A stretch of 64,000 bases of DNA from Lutraria lutraria. Taxonomy: Eukaryota; Mollusca; Bivalvia; Venerida; Mactridae. The notes below the pieces were generated by a model, which searched no databases, was not told the origin of the DNA, and saw nothing but the letters and a program-made list of their open reading frames with translations. This document shows, piece after piece, positions 11,431 through 23,949 of the stretch (position 1 is the stretch's first letter; every line of letters begins with the position of its first letter). A program made the position numbers and the translations under genes. The DNA lies in assembly GCA_964023205.1 (NCBI GenBank), contig OZ026842.1, positions 11,749,407 to 11,813,406 of the forward strand, read 5' to 3'.

Positions 11431-11845
11431 GAAATGTGTCCGTAAGGACACAGATGCCCCAACTCTATTATTCTGGATATGGTACACTAAGTGTTACACA
11501 TGCTTTTCATGTATAAAATACCAAAATTCAAATTCAAGGGCAGATAACTCCAACATATTCAACTTTTGATAGACTTAATACCCTTTATGCACAATTCCAT
11601 ATGTTGATAAACATTCCTGTATAATTTCATATCTCTGAACCAAATGCGTTTTGAGATATGTGCGTCACAAGATTTTCATATGTGAAATACCCGAGTACAA
11701 ATTCAAGGGCAGATAACTCGGGATTATTCAGCCTTTGACAGAGTTGAAACATTTTATGCACAACTTCATATACTGATAAACTTTTCTAAATAACATATAA
11801 CTCTGGATAACCTGCATGACCATCACCTTTCAGCGTGGGGGCACA
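11430..11845 (+). repeat. Dispersed repeat with head GTCCGTAAGGACACAGATGCC, two internal units
   Basis: After the head, a unit containing CAAATTCAAGGGCAGATAAC, TTTATGCACAA.TTCATAT and TGATAAAC.TT occurs twice at about 170-bp spacing (about 11529 and 11699). I recall the head as a common bivalve repeat. There is no coding potential. Confidence 0.55.
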
Positions 11846-12587
11846 ACAATTTCAAAACGCATTTTACCATACACACCGACTCAGTAAACAGAGAAAATGA
11901 TACACGAGGCCTACCCGTAATGAAGTTCTTAAAGAATATTATTACAGTTTAACATTTGAATTTGATAATATTGATGTTGAAATCAGCAAAAAAAACATGC
12001 AACGGATATCTAAAAATAAGAGAAACTAGTATTCTTGTTTTATTTTGCCGCCTTGTTGCCATGGCAACAGTACCATCTTATACCGAGGCAAGACTGTAAA
12101 GATAACCTTGACATTTGAAATTAATTATCACAGAAATATAAATACAAAATGAAAATGTCTATTGACAATTAAAGGTCTCAATAATCATTACAAAACGCTA
12201 TAATAGAAACTGCGATATAATGTGGATTTACCCCACCCACTTTGAAAATACAAGAATCTACATAGTAACGACCGCGAAGCCAAAATTAATGGCACAGTTG
12301 GCGAGAGGTTGTTTATGCCTTTATACTGGTTTGTAAAAATAATCATTTTTTTCCAATTTACCATCGCTGACAGGTAAAGATTTCAGCCCCATGTCTTAAT
12401 TTTACTACATTTTCGAGCATTTTTTGAAAGATTTTACCTCAACAATCCAGAAAAGGTTAAAATTATTAGTAATAACGCTTATTTTGACATTGATCAAACT
12501 GAAAGCGAACGTTTACATCATTTTTTATGAAAAACATACGAAAAACAACTTATTTAGTGCAGTAAAATGAAAATAGGTAATTTTTCA
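11846..12587. other. Intergenic; contains a perfect GTTGCCATGGCAAC palindrome
   Basis: No gene is seen. The 14-bp palindrome at 12055-12068 matches the X-box bound by RFX factors. Related sites lie at 14101, 19532 and 21170, the last two inside dispersed repeats. Confidence 0.4.
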
Positions 12588-12660
12588 ATTATTTGGCGGC
12601 CATCTTGGACGCCATCTTGGATTTCTCAAAACGTACCATGATTTCACGTGTCTACCCAAA
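12588..12660. repeat. GGCGGCCATCTTGG / GACGCCATCTTGGA short repeat
   Basis: The phrase CCATCTTGGA occurs twice within 30 bp (about 12599 and 12612). I recall it as part of a dispersed mollusc repeat. The 71-codon ORF through it looks incidental. Confidence 0.4.
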
Positions 12661-12799
12661 ACTTTTGAAAACTTCAAACATGCAGCTTTACATTGATATA
12701 CAATTTATCCATGGACCTTTTTTGCACACGGGAGCTTCTCAGGGACTGTACTATATGTACAATAATATCATAATAGGTAAACAAGTAAGTAACTTACAT

Positions 12800-13151
12800 T
12801 TTCAATGACATAAAAACATAACGGTCTGACTCATATTATGAGACAATTGAGTTCTGTCAATCATTTTATCTAACTGATATCATGATCAAGTAAGGCAAAC
12901 AAGATATAGGAAACTCTGAAAATATTTGTTTTTTTTAAATAATATCAGTATTCAATATAATTTGTTTTATATGCTTATAAATGCAACAAAAGTTTCTCAT
13001 AAACTAATTATCACCATAAATCTTTTAACCAGACACTAAGCTGACCGTGACCAGACAGGATTAGACAGATAAGGGGCAATAAAACAATTACGAGAATAGA
13101 CCTCCTGTTGCTTTTGGGGTCACTTAAATAGGAGCTGTCTAATGTCTTTAA
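12800..13151 (-). mobile_element. Degraded copy of the TTAA/AAAGACATTGAAC element family
   Basis: The right half (about 12970-13151) matches 25440-25636: AAACTAATTATCACC, AGCTGACCGTG, AGACAGGATTA, GGGGCA.TAAAACAATTA, and a TGTCTTTAA end. The left terminus is too decayed to place. Confidence 0.5.
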
Positions 13152-13559
13152 ATTTAGCTATTTGATATTTAATGTTTTAAGGGTGTTGGGGTATGTATGT
13201 GCGAGTGTGTGCGCGAGAATCAGGGATTGTTTGTTAGTCTTACTCATTCACCGTTTACGTACAATATCATGTATGTCTATACAAGGCTGACGAAAGCGCA
13301 ATGCATTTCCTTGTGTGTTAGATTTGACGATATGAGTATCGGTTTTAAAAAAAGAAAATGTTTGAGAACACGTGAAACCTCCGATGCCAGTTGAAACAAT
13401 AACAATATCAGACTAGAAATGTGACCAAACCAACGCTATCAAATTCATGCGGAACATTGACGCCAAAAACATCTTCTTGTTTAAATATTATCCCAAATCA
13501 AGGAATGATTACCGTAATCACCCATGTAAGTGCCAATTTTATGCAATTAACAAAGTGTA

Positions 13560-13815
13560 ACGTTTTGATGAAAAATTCATGAATTGTCCATGAACTGATT
13601 ATGTTCATTCATGAACTTTAATTATGAACTTTTATGAACAATTCATGAAACTTCATGAACTGATGATATTCATGAACAACTTCACGAATTGTTCATGAAC
13701 TGTCCATCAAACTTGGCTCATGAAATATTAATGAATTATTTTGACGAACCTTGATGAAACTTTCATGAACAATTCATGAAACTTCATGAACTTTTCATTA
13801 ACATAATAAATTCAT
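13560..13815. repeat. Degenerate repeat of the palindromic motif TTCATGAA(C)
   Basis: About 15 occurrences of TTCATGAA or one-base variants, separated by AT-rich spacers, over 250 bp. TTCATGAA is its own complement, so the region can pair with itself in many registers. Confidence 0.7.
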
Positions 13816-15020
13816 GAACATATTCTCTATAGTCATGACATACAGTGAGAAATTACTAGCTACTGCACATTTTGAAAACCCATACAAATTCAGTGCCTTC
13901 AGTGCTTTGATCTGTATACAGTTAACTTTCTGTTGTAATATATACTGAGCTTCTGACTATAGGCCAAGGGCCCATAATCGAAACCCTCCCCCCCTAGCGG
14001 GATTTTTGTACACCTATATATTTTTGAAGCTTAGGGTATATGTTAACAAATTCCAGTTGTTGGACGATTAAGGGATGCTGGATAAGCAAACGGCCGGGCT
14101 GTTTCCATGGCAACCAGCAATATTTCTAAGATTTAGCTTTGTCGTAATAAACACGCAAAAATGTCGTTTATTTCAGTTATAAAACATACAAAATAGCTTT
14201 AAAATATGTTCAATATAGTTATTATATCCCAGGCATAGTTTGTTATTGATTTGCTCATTTGCATATTCGTGAATATTAATGAGAATCTAAAAAATGGGCT
14301 TAAATTGTTAAAATATGACCTTATATGGCAAATGAGTATCATTTGTTCTTTCATTTTTATTTGAAAAGGTTTTAAATGACTAATAAATATTCGGAGATTG
14401 TTTATCTATTCATTTGCTATTCAATACACTCATGGTATTACTTTATTATAGCTAGAAAGCGGGTGGGGTAAATTGACCCCAAAATATAAAAACACCATTG
14501 TTTGATAAATAAATGGTTTTATGACAAATGACAAAGTAAATTTGCACATACTTATTGCAACAACATACTTTATGTACAAAATTGTTTGTTTGAAAGCAAA
14601 ATACTACTGTGTCTGTGTCTACTTTATACCCCCCCCCCCCCGAAAATGGGATATTATATATATTACCAAGACACAGCGGAAATACCGAAAGGATCATGAT
14701 AAACTGAACAGTTACTACATTTGTCGCAATGTTATAAGTTCTTTTTCAACAATCTTATATTACATTTGTTTGTAATTAAGACTTATAGTCAACGACATAG
14801 ATATACGCAGAAGCAAACACTTGCAAGTTAATGTCTCATTCTGAATAACACTATCATATACTCTCATGAAATCACAAGCAGGTTTTAGGGTCGGAATGGC
14901 TACGATTGGCCACATATTTGTACTGCATAGATTAATTAGATTTAATTATTAATAATGCACTTTTAGCGATTGTTCTAAAGCTTTCGATTATTTGGTTTGC
15001 CGAAATATATGATATTCAGG
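13816..15020. other. Intergenic, no gene recognised
   Basis: Holds a C-run with CCCCCCTAGCGGGATTTT at about 13991-14008, whose inverse occurs at about 18198, and a C-run at about 14627-14641. The overlapping ORFs at 14452-14775 lie on both strands of the same AT-rich stretch and show no family features. Confidence 0.4.
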
Positions 15021-16260
15021 GCAAAGAGGAAGGTTATATAATGTTATTAAGTCCATGGATGTATTATCAAATTACAACCAGAGTAAAATTTAATAATGAG
15101 ATCGGCGAATTATTCTATGGTCATCTTGGACTAAGACTGGGGGAAAGCTTGTCGCCTTTTCTATTTTCCATGTACCTTAATGATCTGGATGACCAACTTT
15201 TAAACGGAGCAAAAGGCATTGATTTACAGGTTTTATTAATGTAAGCCGAGGTCATCGTGGTATTCGCTAACTCATCCAAACTACAAAGTAATCTTAACAT
15301 ATTGGATGTATACTGTGACCGTTGGAAATTTACTGTTAACAAAGATAATTAATATATTCAGAAAAGGAGGGAATTTGCCAACAGTTACCAAAGTTGTGAA
15401 TAGGAAATCGTTAACAAATTTATGTATCTTGGAATAGTTTTTGCATCTGGAGGGTCCTTTGTAGAAACGCATAAAACTTTAGCTGACCAAGCTCAAAAAT
15501 CTATATTTACATTAAGAAAATGTCTGTGTAGATTTCATAACATAACAATAAGGCACTCTTTAGAATTGTTCGATTAGCAATTGAAAAAGTTCACACTTAG
15601 TATTGAAAATCTTTATTATGACACAAAAATGTGTATACATGGAGAATAAGGTCGATTAGATCTTCTCACTAAGAATTATGCAAGATATAAACTTTTGGTT
15701 GAAAGTTACTTATAAAAGCGAAAGGAAACAGATAATATGTACAAATACATGTATACCGAATCATGTTTAAAGATATTAAAAAGAAACCGTATATCACTAA
15801 TTGGGCATATAATGTTAAAGATACATTAAATGAATTAGTATTCTCTGAAGCGTTGTACTCACAGGGTGTATGTAATGCTAAACTATTTCTGTTATTGTTA
15901 AAACAATAAGTTGAAGACATTGTCATGCAAGAATGGAATAATCGAGTACAAACGTCATCTTATTCCAGGGTTTTTAGGGTTTCTGCAAATTTTGACAACA
16001 GCATGTATCAAGTTAATGTAAATGTTAAAAAATTGCTCATAGCCATGACAAGATTTAGGCTTTCTTCTCATCCTTTAAGAATTGAGACAGGACGTGGTTT
16101 ATTTATCAAGTTTCAGGCCATGTTTTCATGATTTTTGCCATTGTCTTTTGAAAAATACGTACATTGTACATGCTACAATACTTCCTTTCTTATAAACGAC
16201 AACTTTTACTTTGAACAGCTGAAAAGACTTTTTAAAACTCCGAAATCCAACTCAATTTTT
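15020..16260 (+). pseudogene. Decayed LINE reverse transcriptase fragment
   Basis: The plus strand translates, across several frameshifts, to reverse-transcriptase pieces related to the better copy at 33038-38465. LSPFLFSMYLNDLDDQ (about 15150-15200) matches SISPFLFSMFLNDIED there; YLGIVFASGGSF (about 15423-15460) matches YLGIVFSSGGSF; and LSSHPLRIETGR (about 16060-16095) matches MSSHRLHVESGR near its C-terminus. The YADD box is lost: after a stop codon the frame reads AEVIVVFANSS in its place. The order is colinear with the intact family, but segments between about 15600 and 15930 are partly deleted. It cannot make a working enzyme. Target-site duplications were not found. Confidence 0.75.
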
Positions 16261-16292
16261 AGGGCTTCTATAATAACGGGCAAAATGTTAGC

Positions 16293-16330
16293 TGGGACCA
16301 TTATACACGCATGAATAATGGTCCCAGATT
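16293..16330. other. Perfect 13-bp hairpin CTGGGACCATTAT
   Basis: CTGGGACCATTAT and its complement ATAATGGTCCCAG are separated by about 10 bases. It lies just past the LINE fragment. No RNA family is recognised. Confidence 0.5.
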
Positions 16331-17592
16331 TCAGGGAGGCTATCTCACCCTAGTCTCCCTCTAAGCCAATCCCTGCATAACCATCAGATAGACTACAATT
16401 TTATTTGCTGTTTGCCATCTCTACTTTTAATCATCCAGTTCCCATTTTCTTGTTTAGCATTAATACATGTTGACATTGTGAGATTTTAATAAAATGATCA
16501 CTCAGTGATATTGGTTTAAATCTAATTACATGTAAAAGTGTTGTATTTCACTGTTAGTTATGTGAACTACCTACTTGAAACTGAAACAATGTTGAAAATT
16601 GTCAGAACTGAAAGAAAACAAAATTAATGATATTTGTAACTGCATGGCCATTGTGACGTGTGAAAAATCGTTGCCTATCACTTGACCGTCAATGACACAC
16701 TGATAAATGGCTTCATGATCACCAGTATCATTGAGCGAATACTGCCTTAGTAGATTTATTATGTATATTGTCATGATGGTCATTTATTATCCTGCATCAA
16801 CTATTACAGTGAATATTGTCATGATATTTTAAAATTTTCTAACTTCCTGAACTACTGATTATTTCAATGAAAATCACTTCAAATGTGAGGTATGGAGGTC
16901 CGTTGTTGACCCTACTTTTGTTAATATTTTGCAAACGACAAAATCTATTTACGGTAAGAAATCAAGCTATAGTGTTCTTTCAATCGTAGCCTATACAACC
17001 CGATTTAGAAAATACACTAATCTTTAATCAGGTTCAAGTCTGTATGCGTGACAGCAGTAGGTTCACATGAAAAGTACCATGCATTATAATGCTAAAGAAG
17101 ACTCCTTCTTCATTTCTTCACATACCCTTTCTCTCTCTTGATTTGTACAGTAATATTATTTTCCCATTGTGTTAATGTCTAAGTTTTTTCTTTTTGTTTT
17201 CTAATTTATGTTTACTGTTTGATCACAAGACCCATATCCCTATCTCTGTATGATTTAATCTTTAATCTATTTTATACATACCAATAGTTAAATTGTTGAA
17301 TAGTTCTTGAAATTTAACTGGAAGTCTATCCAAGGAGAAGAATTTAATTAGAAGTTCTGTCTTCCATTCCCATCCTTTCCAAAATTGATGTAAATTTGTG
17401 TACAATTACCTATATGTACAATGTATCATAGACAGGAATAGATATGTTTAAACGAATCGTAGCCTAGAATCAACCGACAAATAACAAAGGATAATTATGT
17501 GCAGTAATTTGAAATAGTTGATGGATGCATTACATATAACATGTATTTCAAAGTAACCAAAAATAATAAAAGTGTTAAGAAATTGTTTTTTT
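16331..17592. other. AT-rich intergenic region, no gene recognised
   Basis: No repeat, RNA gene or convincing ORF. The 70-codon minus ORF at 16571-16783 has no features of a known family. Confidence 0.45.
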
Positions 17593-17593
17593 G

Positions 17594-17812
17594 TTAGCTC
17601 ACCTGATTGATCAGGTGAGCTTTTAGAGTCGATGAATGTCCGGTGTCTTCACCAATCCTAATAAAGGTCTTTGATGAGATTGATTATGGGCGAAATTGAA
17701 TTGGTACATGCAGTTATGGGCCCTTATATGAGATGAAAACTATATTACCTGGTCATTAATTAAATTGTCTTTGTTCTCAGGTAAGCGATCTAGAGCAATC
17801 TTGGCCCATTTG
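17594..17812 (+). repeat. Short copy of the GCTCACCTGA dispersed family
   Basis: Starts with the perfect hairpin GCTCACCTGA-TTGA-TCAGGTGAGC and ends GGTAAGCGATCTAG..TTGGCCCATTTGTTT. The family's usual several-hundred-base interior is mostly absent, so this is an internally deleted copy. Confidence 0.6.
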
Positions 17813-18939
17813 TTTCAGATATTATCTAAATAATAATTATATCCAGTGCTTTCTGCAAATTGTTGCCCAATATACATGAATAACTGAAAAAATAGTTTTT
17901 TACTATTTTTTTCAGTTAAAAGGGACATAATTCTTGTTATTTGTAGTTCAGAGTTATCTTTTCCTTTTCAAATATGTATATTAATATAAAATATAATAAT
18001 CTTAAGCAATGTGGGTTGAGAACTTGGTCATTTTGGACTCCATAATCTCTTGTATACAAAAATTTAAAAAAAATGAAATTTCGAAATCAGGGGGAGATAA
18101 TCAATCGCATACTGTAGGCTTAATCAGCACCTATATTTCGTCCAACAAGTGACATTCGATGGGGGATATATTAAGCTTTACAATGATATATGTGTCATAA
18201 AATCCCGCTAGGGGGGGACCTATGGTACAGGTAGCCCATACTCTACTATGTGTCATTATGTAATCTTTCTACACTGAGAGACAATACAATATTCCAGCAC
18301 TACTTTTGAATGAAATGAATGAAACTATTTCATGCATGTAGTTTCATGCATTGAAAATGTTGTGTGAATGAATACTTAATTATTATACTTGTTATGTTAG
18401 TTTTACAGTTTAAATTGTCAAAATAGTTCCCATGCTTTCAAGATCTACAGAATCCTGCAATATATCTCCAACTTATATCAAAACTGCAAAGTCTGCAGTG
18501 TATACTCATTCAACAACTGGTACTATTTTTCAACGCGGATTCAAGGCGTCACTGTTTTGTAACTACCAAATTAAATATGGTGTATACCTATAGGAACTTT
18601 GTTCCTAAAAACGCTCCAGGTTGCTTTGTTATAACTTGTGCCATTAGGGATTAGTTAACCTTGTAACTCTAAACCTAATATAGCGGAGTAATAGCAAAGT
18701 AAAAAACTGAAACATGTATAATATAACTAAGAGATACCAGACTTGATTGTCAGTTTCCTATCATTTAGTTAAAGTATGCGATTCTTTTCAGAAAAACAAA
18801 ACAAAACAATCTACATTTGTATTTAATTTTCTTTTCGAGGTGTTGTAACCATATTGAAATCATGCGCCTGTCAATGTGAAGCCGGACTACTTTTTAGACG
18901 TTGACAGAGGATTGGAAAGGGATAGAGATTGTCATTTGG
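17813..18939. other. Intergenic, no gene recognised
   Basis: Contains AAAATCCCGCTAGGGGGG at about 18197-18214, the inverse of the sequence at about 13991. Also holds TACTATTTTTTTCAGTTA-type AT tracts and a TAGGAACTTTGTTCCTA hairpin at about 18590-18606. Confidence 0.4.
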
Positions 18940-19185
18940 GGTCAAAAATAAGATCGAAAGGTCAAATTTAATGAAGTTTTGAACACCCCAGAGGTCATTG
19001 TTATTATTAGATCTTCATGAAACTTTGTCAGAATGTTTGTCTCTATAATATCTTAAACAAGTTCAATAAAGGGTCATCTGGTGTTAATAATTAGGTCACT
19101 AGGTCAACTTTGAGGAAAACCTTAATGAATGATCGTCATGTTAGAGATGTAGGGTCATCTTGACCATCTTGTTTTATGATGTTGG
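18940..19185 (+). repeat. Dispersed 'aggtcactaggtcaa' family repeat
   Basis: Contains GGGGTCAAAAATAAGATCGA, AGATCTTCATGAAACTTTGT, CAGAATGTTTGTCTC and TTAGGTCACTAGGTCAA. I recall this phrase set as one of the commonest dispersed repeats in bivalves. It ends ATCTTGACCATCTTGTTTT. Confidence 0.6.
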
Positions 19186-19340
19186 CATGAGAAGCAAATA
19201 TTATTTTTCTAATTTTGATAAAAAGCAAACGGCAAATCCGATGAACAAGTAATTTAATTGGTATGGCCTAATCATCCTTTGTAAAATACACAAAATATTC
19301 TACACTGGTCAATTTATTGTACAAGGGCTTGCAGTAATTT

Positions 19341-19949
19341 TTAGCTCACCTGAGCAAAGCTCAGGGTGAAGCTTTAGTACACTATTTTGCCTGCTGTCTG
19401 TCTGCCCATAATTCTTCAAACAAATTTCATCTGAAACGGCTCTGTCCAATTTGAAGAACCTCCACAGGAATGACCTTTGGTTGGTAATTTACAATAGTTG
19501 CTAAAAGAATGTCATTGTGTGCTGTACTCTGGTTTCCATGGCAACCAAAAGGAAAATCTTAAAAACTTGTCTTGAACCACATGGTCTAAAGCTTACATAT
19601 TAGCCATGGACCACCATCTAGAGACCCTCTAACAAAGTTGCTAAAATAGTGTCACTGGGATTATAATTGACCCCACCCCACGGGTCACTTGTTTCATATA
19701 GATTTATTTTGGGCAAAATATACAAAAACGTTCTTGTCTAAAAGCACAAGGTTTAGAGCTGACATATTTTGCATGTAGCAGCATGTAGAGGCCCTCTAAC
19801 AAAATTGCTAAAAAAATAATATCCCTGAGGTCTTATTTTCCAATACTTTTACTTACTGCAGCACACATTTAAATCAAATTCGTAAGTGATATTGACACAA
19901 CTCATTTCTCAGGTGAGCATTGCAGGGCCACTTGGCTATCTTGTTTGTT
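19341..19949 (+). repeat. GCTCACCTGAGC dispersed family, long copy
   Basis: Head TTAGCTCACCTGAGCAAAGC, tail GTGAGCATTGCAGGGCC..CTATCTTGTTT. Internally two related modules repeat: AACCACATGG..AAAGCTTACATATT and AAGCACAAGG..AGAGCTGACATATT, each followed by AG(A/G)CCCTCTAACAAA(G/A)TTGCTAAA. A GTTTCCATGGCAAC near-palindrome lies at 19532-19545. No ORF. Confidence 0.7.
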
Positions 19950-20089
19950 AATCATCTTGTTTACACAGCAAATTTAAATTTCAGTATAAAACGGTTCAGT
20001 GCTTTCCTATCATCCCATGTGTCAACTAGTTTTTGATGCAAAATTCTCATGCTTCTTGAAAAGTGTATACACGTTTGTAAGGAGAACCA

Positions 20090-20123
20090 GTTTTCGATCA
20101 GATTGTTAGCGGACAGGCACATG
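20090..20123 (+). other. Candidate 5' exon edge of a spliced transcript (donor CATG|GTAAGT)
   Basis: A strong donor, GTAAGT, begins at 20124. It is the first of a same-strand series of splice-like sites (22389-22485, 23950-24129, 26242-26291, 27163 onward). The exon start is unknown. Confidence 0.15.
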
Positions 20124-20389
20124 GTAAGTTGATATCTTAGTTAAGAAATTAATTTTAAGTCATAGGTATGTGAGTTTTATACAATTAAATTATGAATTCT
20201 TTCTTCAAATAAATATGTAATACTATTTTGTTCTTAGTTTAATTATCTTCAATTGTTTTGTTAGCATATTGTAAAGTTACTGTTGAATATTGTAATTTAT
20301 AAAATCATTGTCAAATAATTATGTATTCATTTTATAATTAGGACATTGTTGAAATGTTTTCATTATGATACCAGTACTAAATTTCTTCC

Positions 20390-20582
20390 ACTGGTAAAGG
20401 GTTGTGGGTATGAGCCCAGCTACCGACCATGTCTCTTTATGTGAGAAAGTAGGCAGTGGCTTACGAAGGATGGGAGTCTAGCACGGCATGGTTCTTCCCA
20501 GGAACTATGGTTAGGTGTACTGTCTGCCTCATATGACTCAGACTGTTGAAATATATAAATATATAAAACCCAATGAAACAAA
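20390..20582 (+). mobile_element. tRNA-derived SINE with conserved core
   Basis: A tRNA-like head ending in a B-box-like TGGGTATGAGCCC (about 20405-20417) is followed by the core ATGTGAGAAAGTAGGCAGTG, GCTTACGAAGGATGGGAGTC and CCAGGAACTATGGTTAGGTG, then an A-rich tail (ATAAAACCCAATGAAACAAA). Related cores lie at 24155-24282 (minus strand) and 63770-63893. It would be RNA polymerase III transcribed and mobilised by a LINE. Confidence 0.7.
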
Positions 20583-20957
20583 AAATATTTTATGTGGTCG
20601 GTTTATATCACATAAATATTTTAATTTTATCCATGATGTAAATTATGTTAAATTTTTACATTGCTATTTCATGATTTTTGTGTACACTGTTATATAAGGC
20701 TTAAAAATTGTTTGTTTCTTGTTACCTGACTTGCCCTAATTTTTCCCTGTGACTTTTATTAGACCCATGGAACAGTCCAACCACTTTTATCTTTTGCATG
20801 TTCTTTCAAGTGCTGAAAAAGCCCAAACCTACCTATCCTATTGTAATGAACAAGTAACTAAAAATAATACATTATTAATAATAAGGAGACCCGGGTGGCT
20901 ATTTGAATGTTATAATAGATATTTTGTAAAAACTTCTCAGTATATTTCTCCTTTTAT

Positions 20958-21776
20958 TAGCCCACCAGAGCACAAAGTGCTCATGGTGAGCTATTGTGAT
21001 CGCGTGAAGTCCGCCGTCCGTGTGTGCGTGCGTGTGTGCGTGCGTCAACAATTGCTTTAAACAACATCTTCTTAACCAGTTGGCCAATTTTAACGAAACT
21101 TTACATGGATGTTCCTTGCATGAAGGTCTACCAAGTTGTTAAAACAATTTAATTTCATTAAAAACTCTGGTTGCCATGGCAACCAATAGGAAAAACTTTA
21201 AAAATCTTCTTGTCCAAAACCACTGAGCCTAGAGCTAAGCTATTTGGTATACAGCATTGTCTAGTGGACTTCTACCAAGTTTGTTCAAATTATTGGCCTA
21301 TACAGGAAAATTAAAAAAAAATTCTTGGCCGAAACCACAATGCCTATAGCCTATATAGCCTATATATCGATTATGTTCGATTATGGGCAAAATATGATAA
21401 GTATTTCCAGAGTTATGGGCCCTTGACTTAGAAAATTTGCTTTATTTTAACTTGTTTACATTCATTTCTTCACCAATCTTAAACATATTTACAGTAAATG
21501 TGTATGCCCTAAAGGTCTCTGGCAAAATTGAACCAGTCCTTGCAGAGTTATGGGCCCTTGACTTAAAAAACTTGCTATATTTCAACTTTATTACATTATA
21601 GCATCTTGATTTCTTCAGTAATCGTAATCATATTTACACAGCATCCATTATTTATGAAAAGTTAAGAGTTTGTCTTGATCCAAAGCTATGTAGAAACTGT
21701 GCGTACAAGATGAAAAACTATATAGCGTAGTTGTTCTCAGGTGAGCGATATAGGTCTATCTTGGCCCTCTTGTTAA
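20958..21776 (+). repeat. GCTCACC/GCCCACC dispersed family, long copy
   Basis: Head TTAGCCCACCAGAGCACAAA-GTGCTCATGGTGAGC is an imperfect hairpin, followed by ATTGTGATCGCG, a (TGCG)n-like stretch, CAACAATTGCTTTAAACAAC, a perfect GTTGCCATGGCAAC at 21170-21183, and the tail GTGAGCGATATAGGTC..CCCTCTTGTTA. I recall this layout as typical of bivalve genomes. The small ORFs inside it are incidental. Confidence 0.7.
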
Positions 21777-22388
21777 AATAACTTTTAATGGACCCATGAT
21801 ATCAGTGTTTATTTTTAAATGTATCATTTTATATTAAAGTCGTTGGCATCAAGAAGAACAGTGTACAATTCTAGGCATGGTGCAAGTGAATGAATAGACT
21901 TGTAGTTTTTGAGACCTGTGTTCTACAATGAAGACTTGGCCATCAGTCTGAGGTAGGCGTTAAAAATTGCATACCCCCGGTACTCTAAAATTATCACTCA
22001 CAGCGTGTTGATGACTTTATCATAAATATTCTTTGGTTGTACTCCACTTGTCCCCAATAGTTCAGTACATGTAATATACCAGTGGCCGGGATGTTAATTT
22101 TTATCTGCAGAATTTTGTGGTTTTGATCATCCCTGGGACCAACTGGGGGCCTGACAGCCCTAACCTCAATGAATTTGACATTTCTCATTATTGCCATCCC
22201 GCTTTACACTACCAGTCCTGCAGCGGGCAGTACACCAATAATTATTGGATTCTGTACCAATATTGGATTCTGTACCAATACTTACCTTGCTCTCCACATG
22301 CAGCAGTCTACTTCTCTTCATTTAATAAGCGTTCAATTTCATAGAAAATATTGAAAATAAGATTGAAATTATGTTGTTGTTTTTGTAG

Positions 22389-22485
22389 ATTGGTTGTCAG
22401 AACTTGAGTGAAAAATGCGAATGAAACCATCTACTTCTCGTCTTTGTGATGCTGCAATGAAGAGTCTTCCCATGATCTGCCTCAG
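22389..22485 (+). other. Candidate exon (TTTTTGTAG| .. CTCAG|GTATGT)
   Basis: 97 bases bounded by a good acceptor and donor. An ATG in it opens a frame (MRMKPSTSRLCDAA..) that stays open to the donor but hits a stop soon after joining the next candidate exon, so a non-coding transcript is likelier. Just upstream, ATTGGATTCTGTACCAAT is tandemly duplicated (about 22244-22280). Confidence 0.2.
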
Positions 22486-23879
22486 GTATGTATAATAACC
22501 TGGTATTTTTCATAGATATTACTGAAATGTTATCACTCCTTATTTGCTATGAACATTGTTTTATTATTTTTAAGTTTTTTTCTTTTGAGTCGTCAGTTAA
22601 ACACAGTGCCCATACCACGTAACTTTCAATGATATGTGTGGGATAAAATTAGTAAACAAATGCTCGACAACAAACGCTTTCTTTGGAAAGTCACGTGGCA
22701 TAGGCACTGAGTTAAAGGTAAATTACTGAAAATATAAATGACTATTAAAGTATACGCTTTCAATGCAATACAAATGTACAACAATTATGTAATCACAATG
22801 AGCATTGATGTTTTTGAGTACTTCAGAACTTCATATAGACTCATAAAGAATATTGCATTCATGTATAGATTAATACTAAAAAAAAATCCACGGTCTTAAG
22901 GTTTTATATTTTATTCTTCAATATATTCTTGTTATTTTGACTTGCGTTTAGTATTTATTAGGTGTGTATATTAACATAGTTACGTTAATATTTTTTCGGA
23001 AATTTTTATGCCCGTCTTTTCGGCTGCATTAAAATAAGAATTAGGGCACTAAATTCGACAAGTGTGTTCAAGTTTATATACAAGTCAGACACTAGTATAA
23101 TTCAATTACATATGTATGAAATGGAGTATGTTTTTACCAGGAATATTAATTCATATTAATTATTAACAGATCTATAGGATATATATACAACTGATGTGAC
23201 ATTACAATGATGAACTTGAAGTAGTCATATTTCTATTATGTGCATCATTATAATGATGGAGAGTTAAGAAGAAATTGCATGATTATATTGTTTTCTAATT
23301 AACATAACATAAATTTCACAGACAAACATGAATTTCTATTTTGTAAGGGAAGTTGTTATCTTTTTTATAAATGCTGTGTATTGTTTAATTCTTTGTTGAC
23401 GGACTAAATCAGAGTTAATCCCCCCCCCTGAAATCAAGAGGGCGTGGCTACAATCGCTCTGGCGTATCGTCAGTTATTTTGCCAATTAAAGGTCTGTCAG
23501 ATATAGCTTTATACACTTAATAACAAAACTTGATAGACCATTCAAATTTTAATAACTGACTTCAATGAATATCATATGGTGTTTTTATTTATAATGTTTG
23601 AATTTGTAATGGTTGACTACGTACATAAAGCTCTCGCTATAAGAAATTCAATTTTGAATATTAATAGGTTATGATTAACAATTGTGAGTTTCTGTTATAT
23701 TCATACTTATTGTTTTGTATATTATATAATTTTTATATCATGACTTTATGTATTTTACTCATATATGAATAATTTGACCATTATTTGTGTAAATATTCAT
23801 GTGACTTATGCGTTTGTACTTGTATTTTTTTCTGATATGGATTATGTACTTTGTACATATCTAAATAAATTATCTATTC

Positions 23880-23902
23880 TGTTCTGTTCTGTTCTGTTCT
23901 GC
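23880..23902. repeat. (TTCTG)n microsatellite after AATAAATTATCTA
   Basis: Four to five TTCTG units follow TAAATAAATTATCTA, which looks like the short-repeat tail of a LINE 3' UTR lying in the AT-rich stretch before it. No coding part of such an element is recognisable upstream. Confidence 0.5.
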
Positions 23903-23949
23903 TAATGTTTAACTCAAAGATTACAATTTTACTTCTGCTGAATTTGCAG

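Noticed and set aside
14452..14775. ORFs on opposite strands over the same stretch
   Set aside because: Both read the same AT-rich segment including a C-run; no family features or splice signals.
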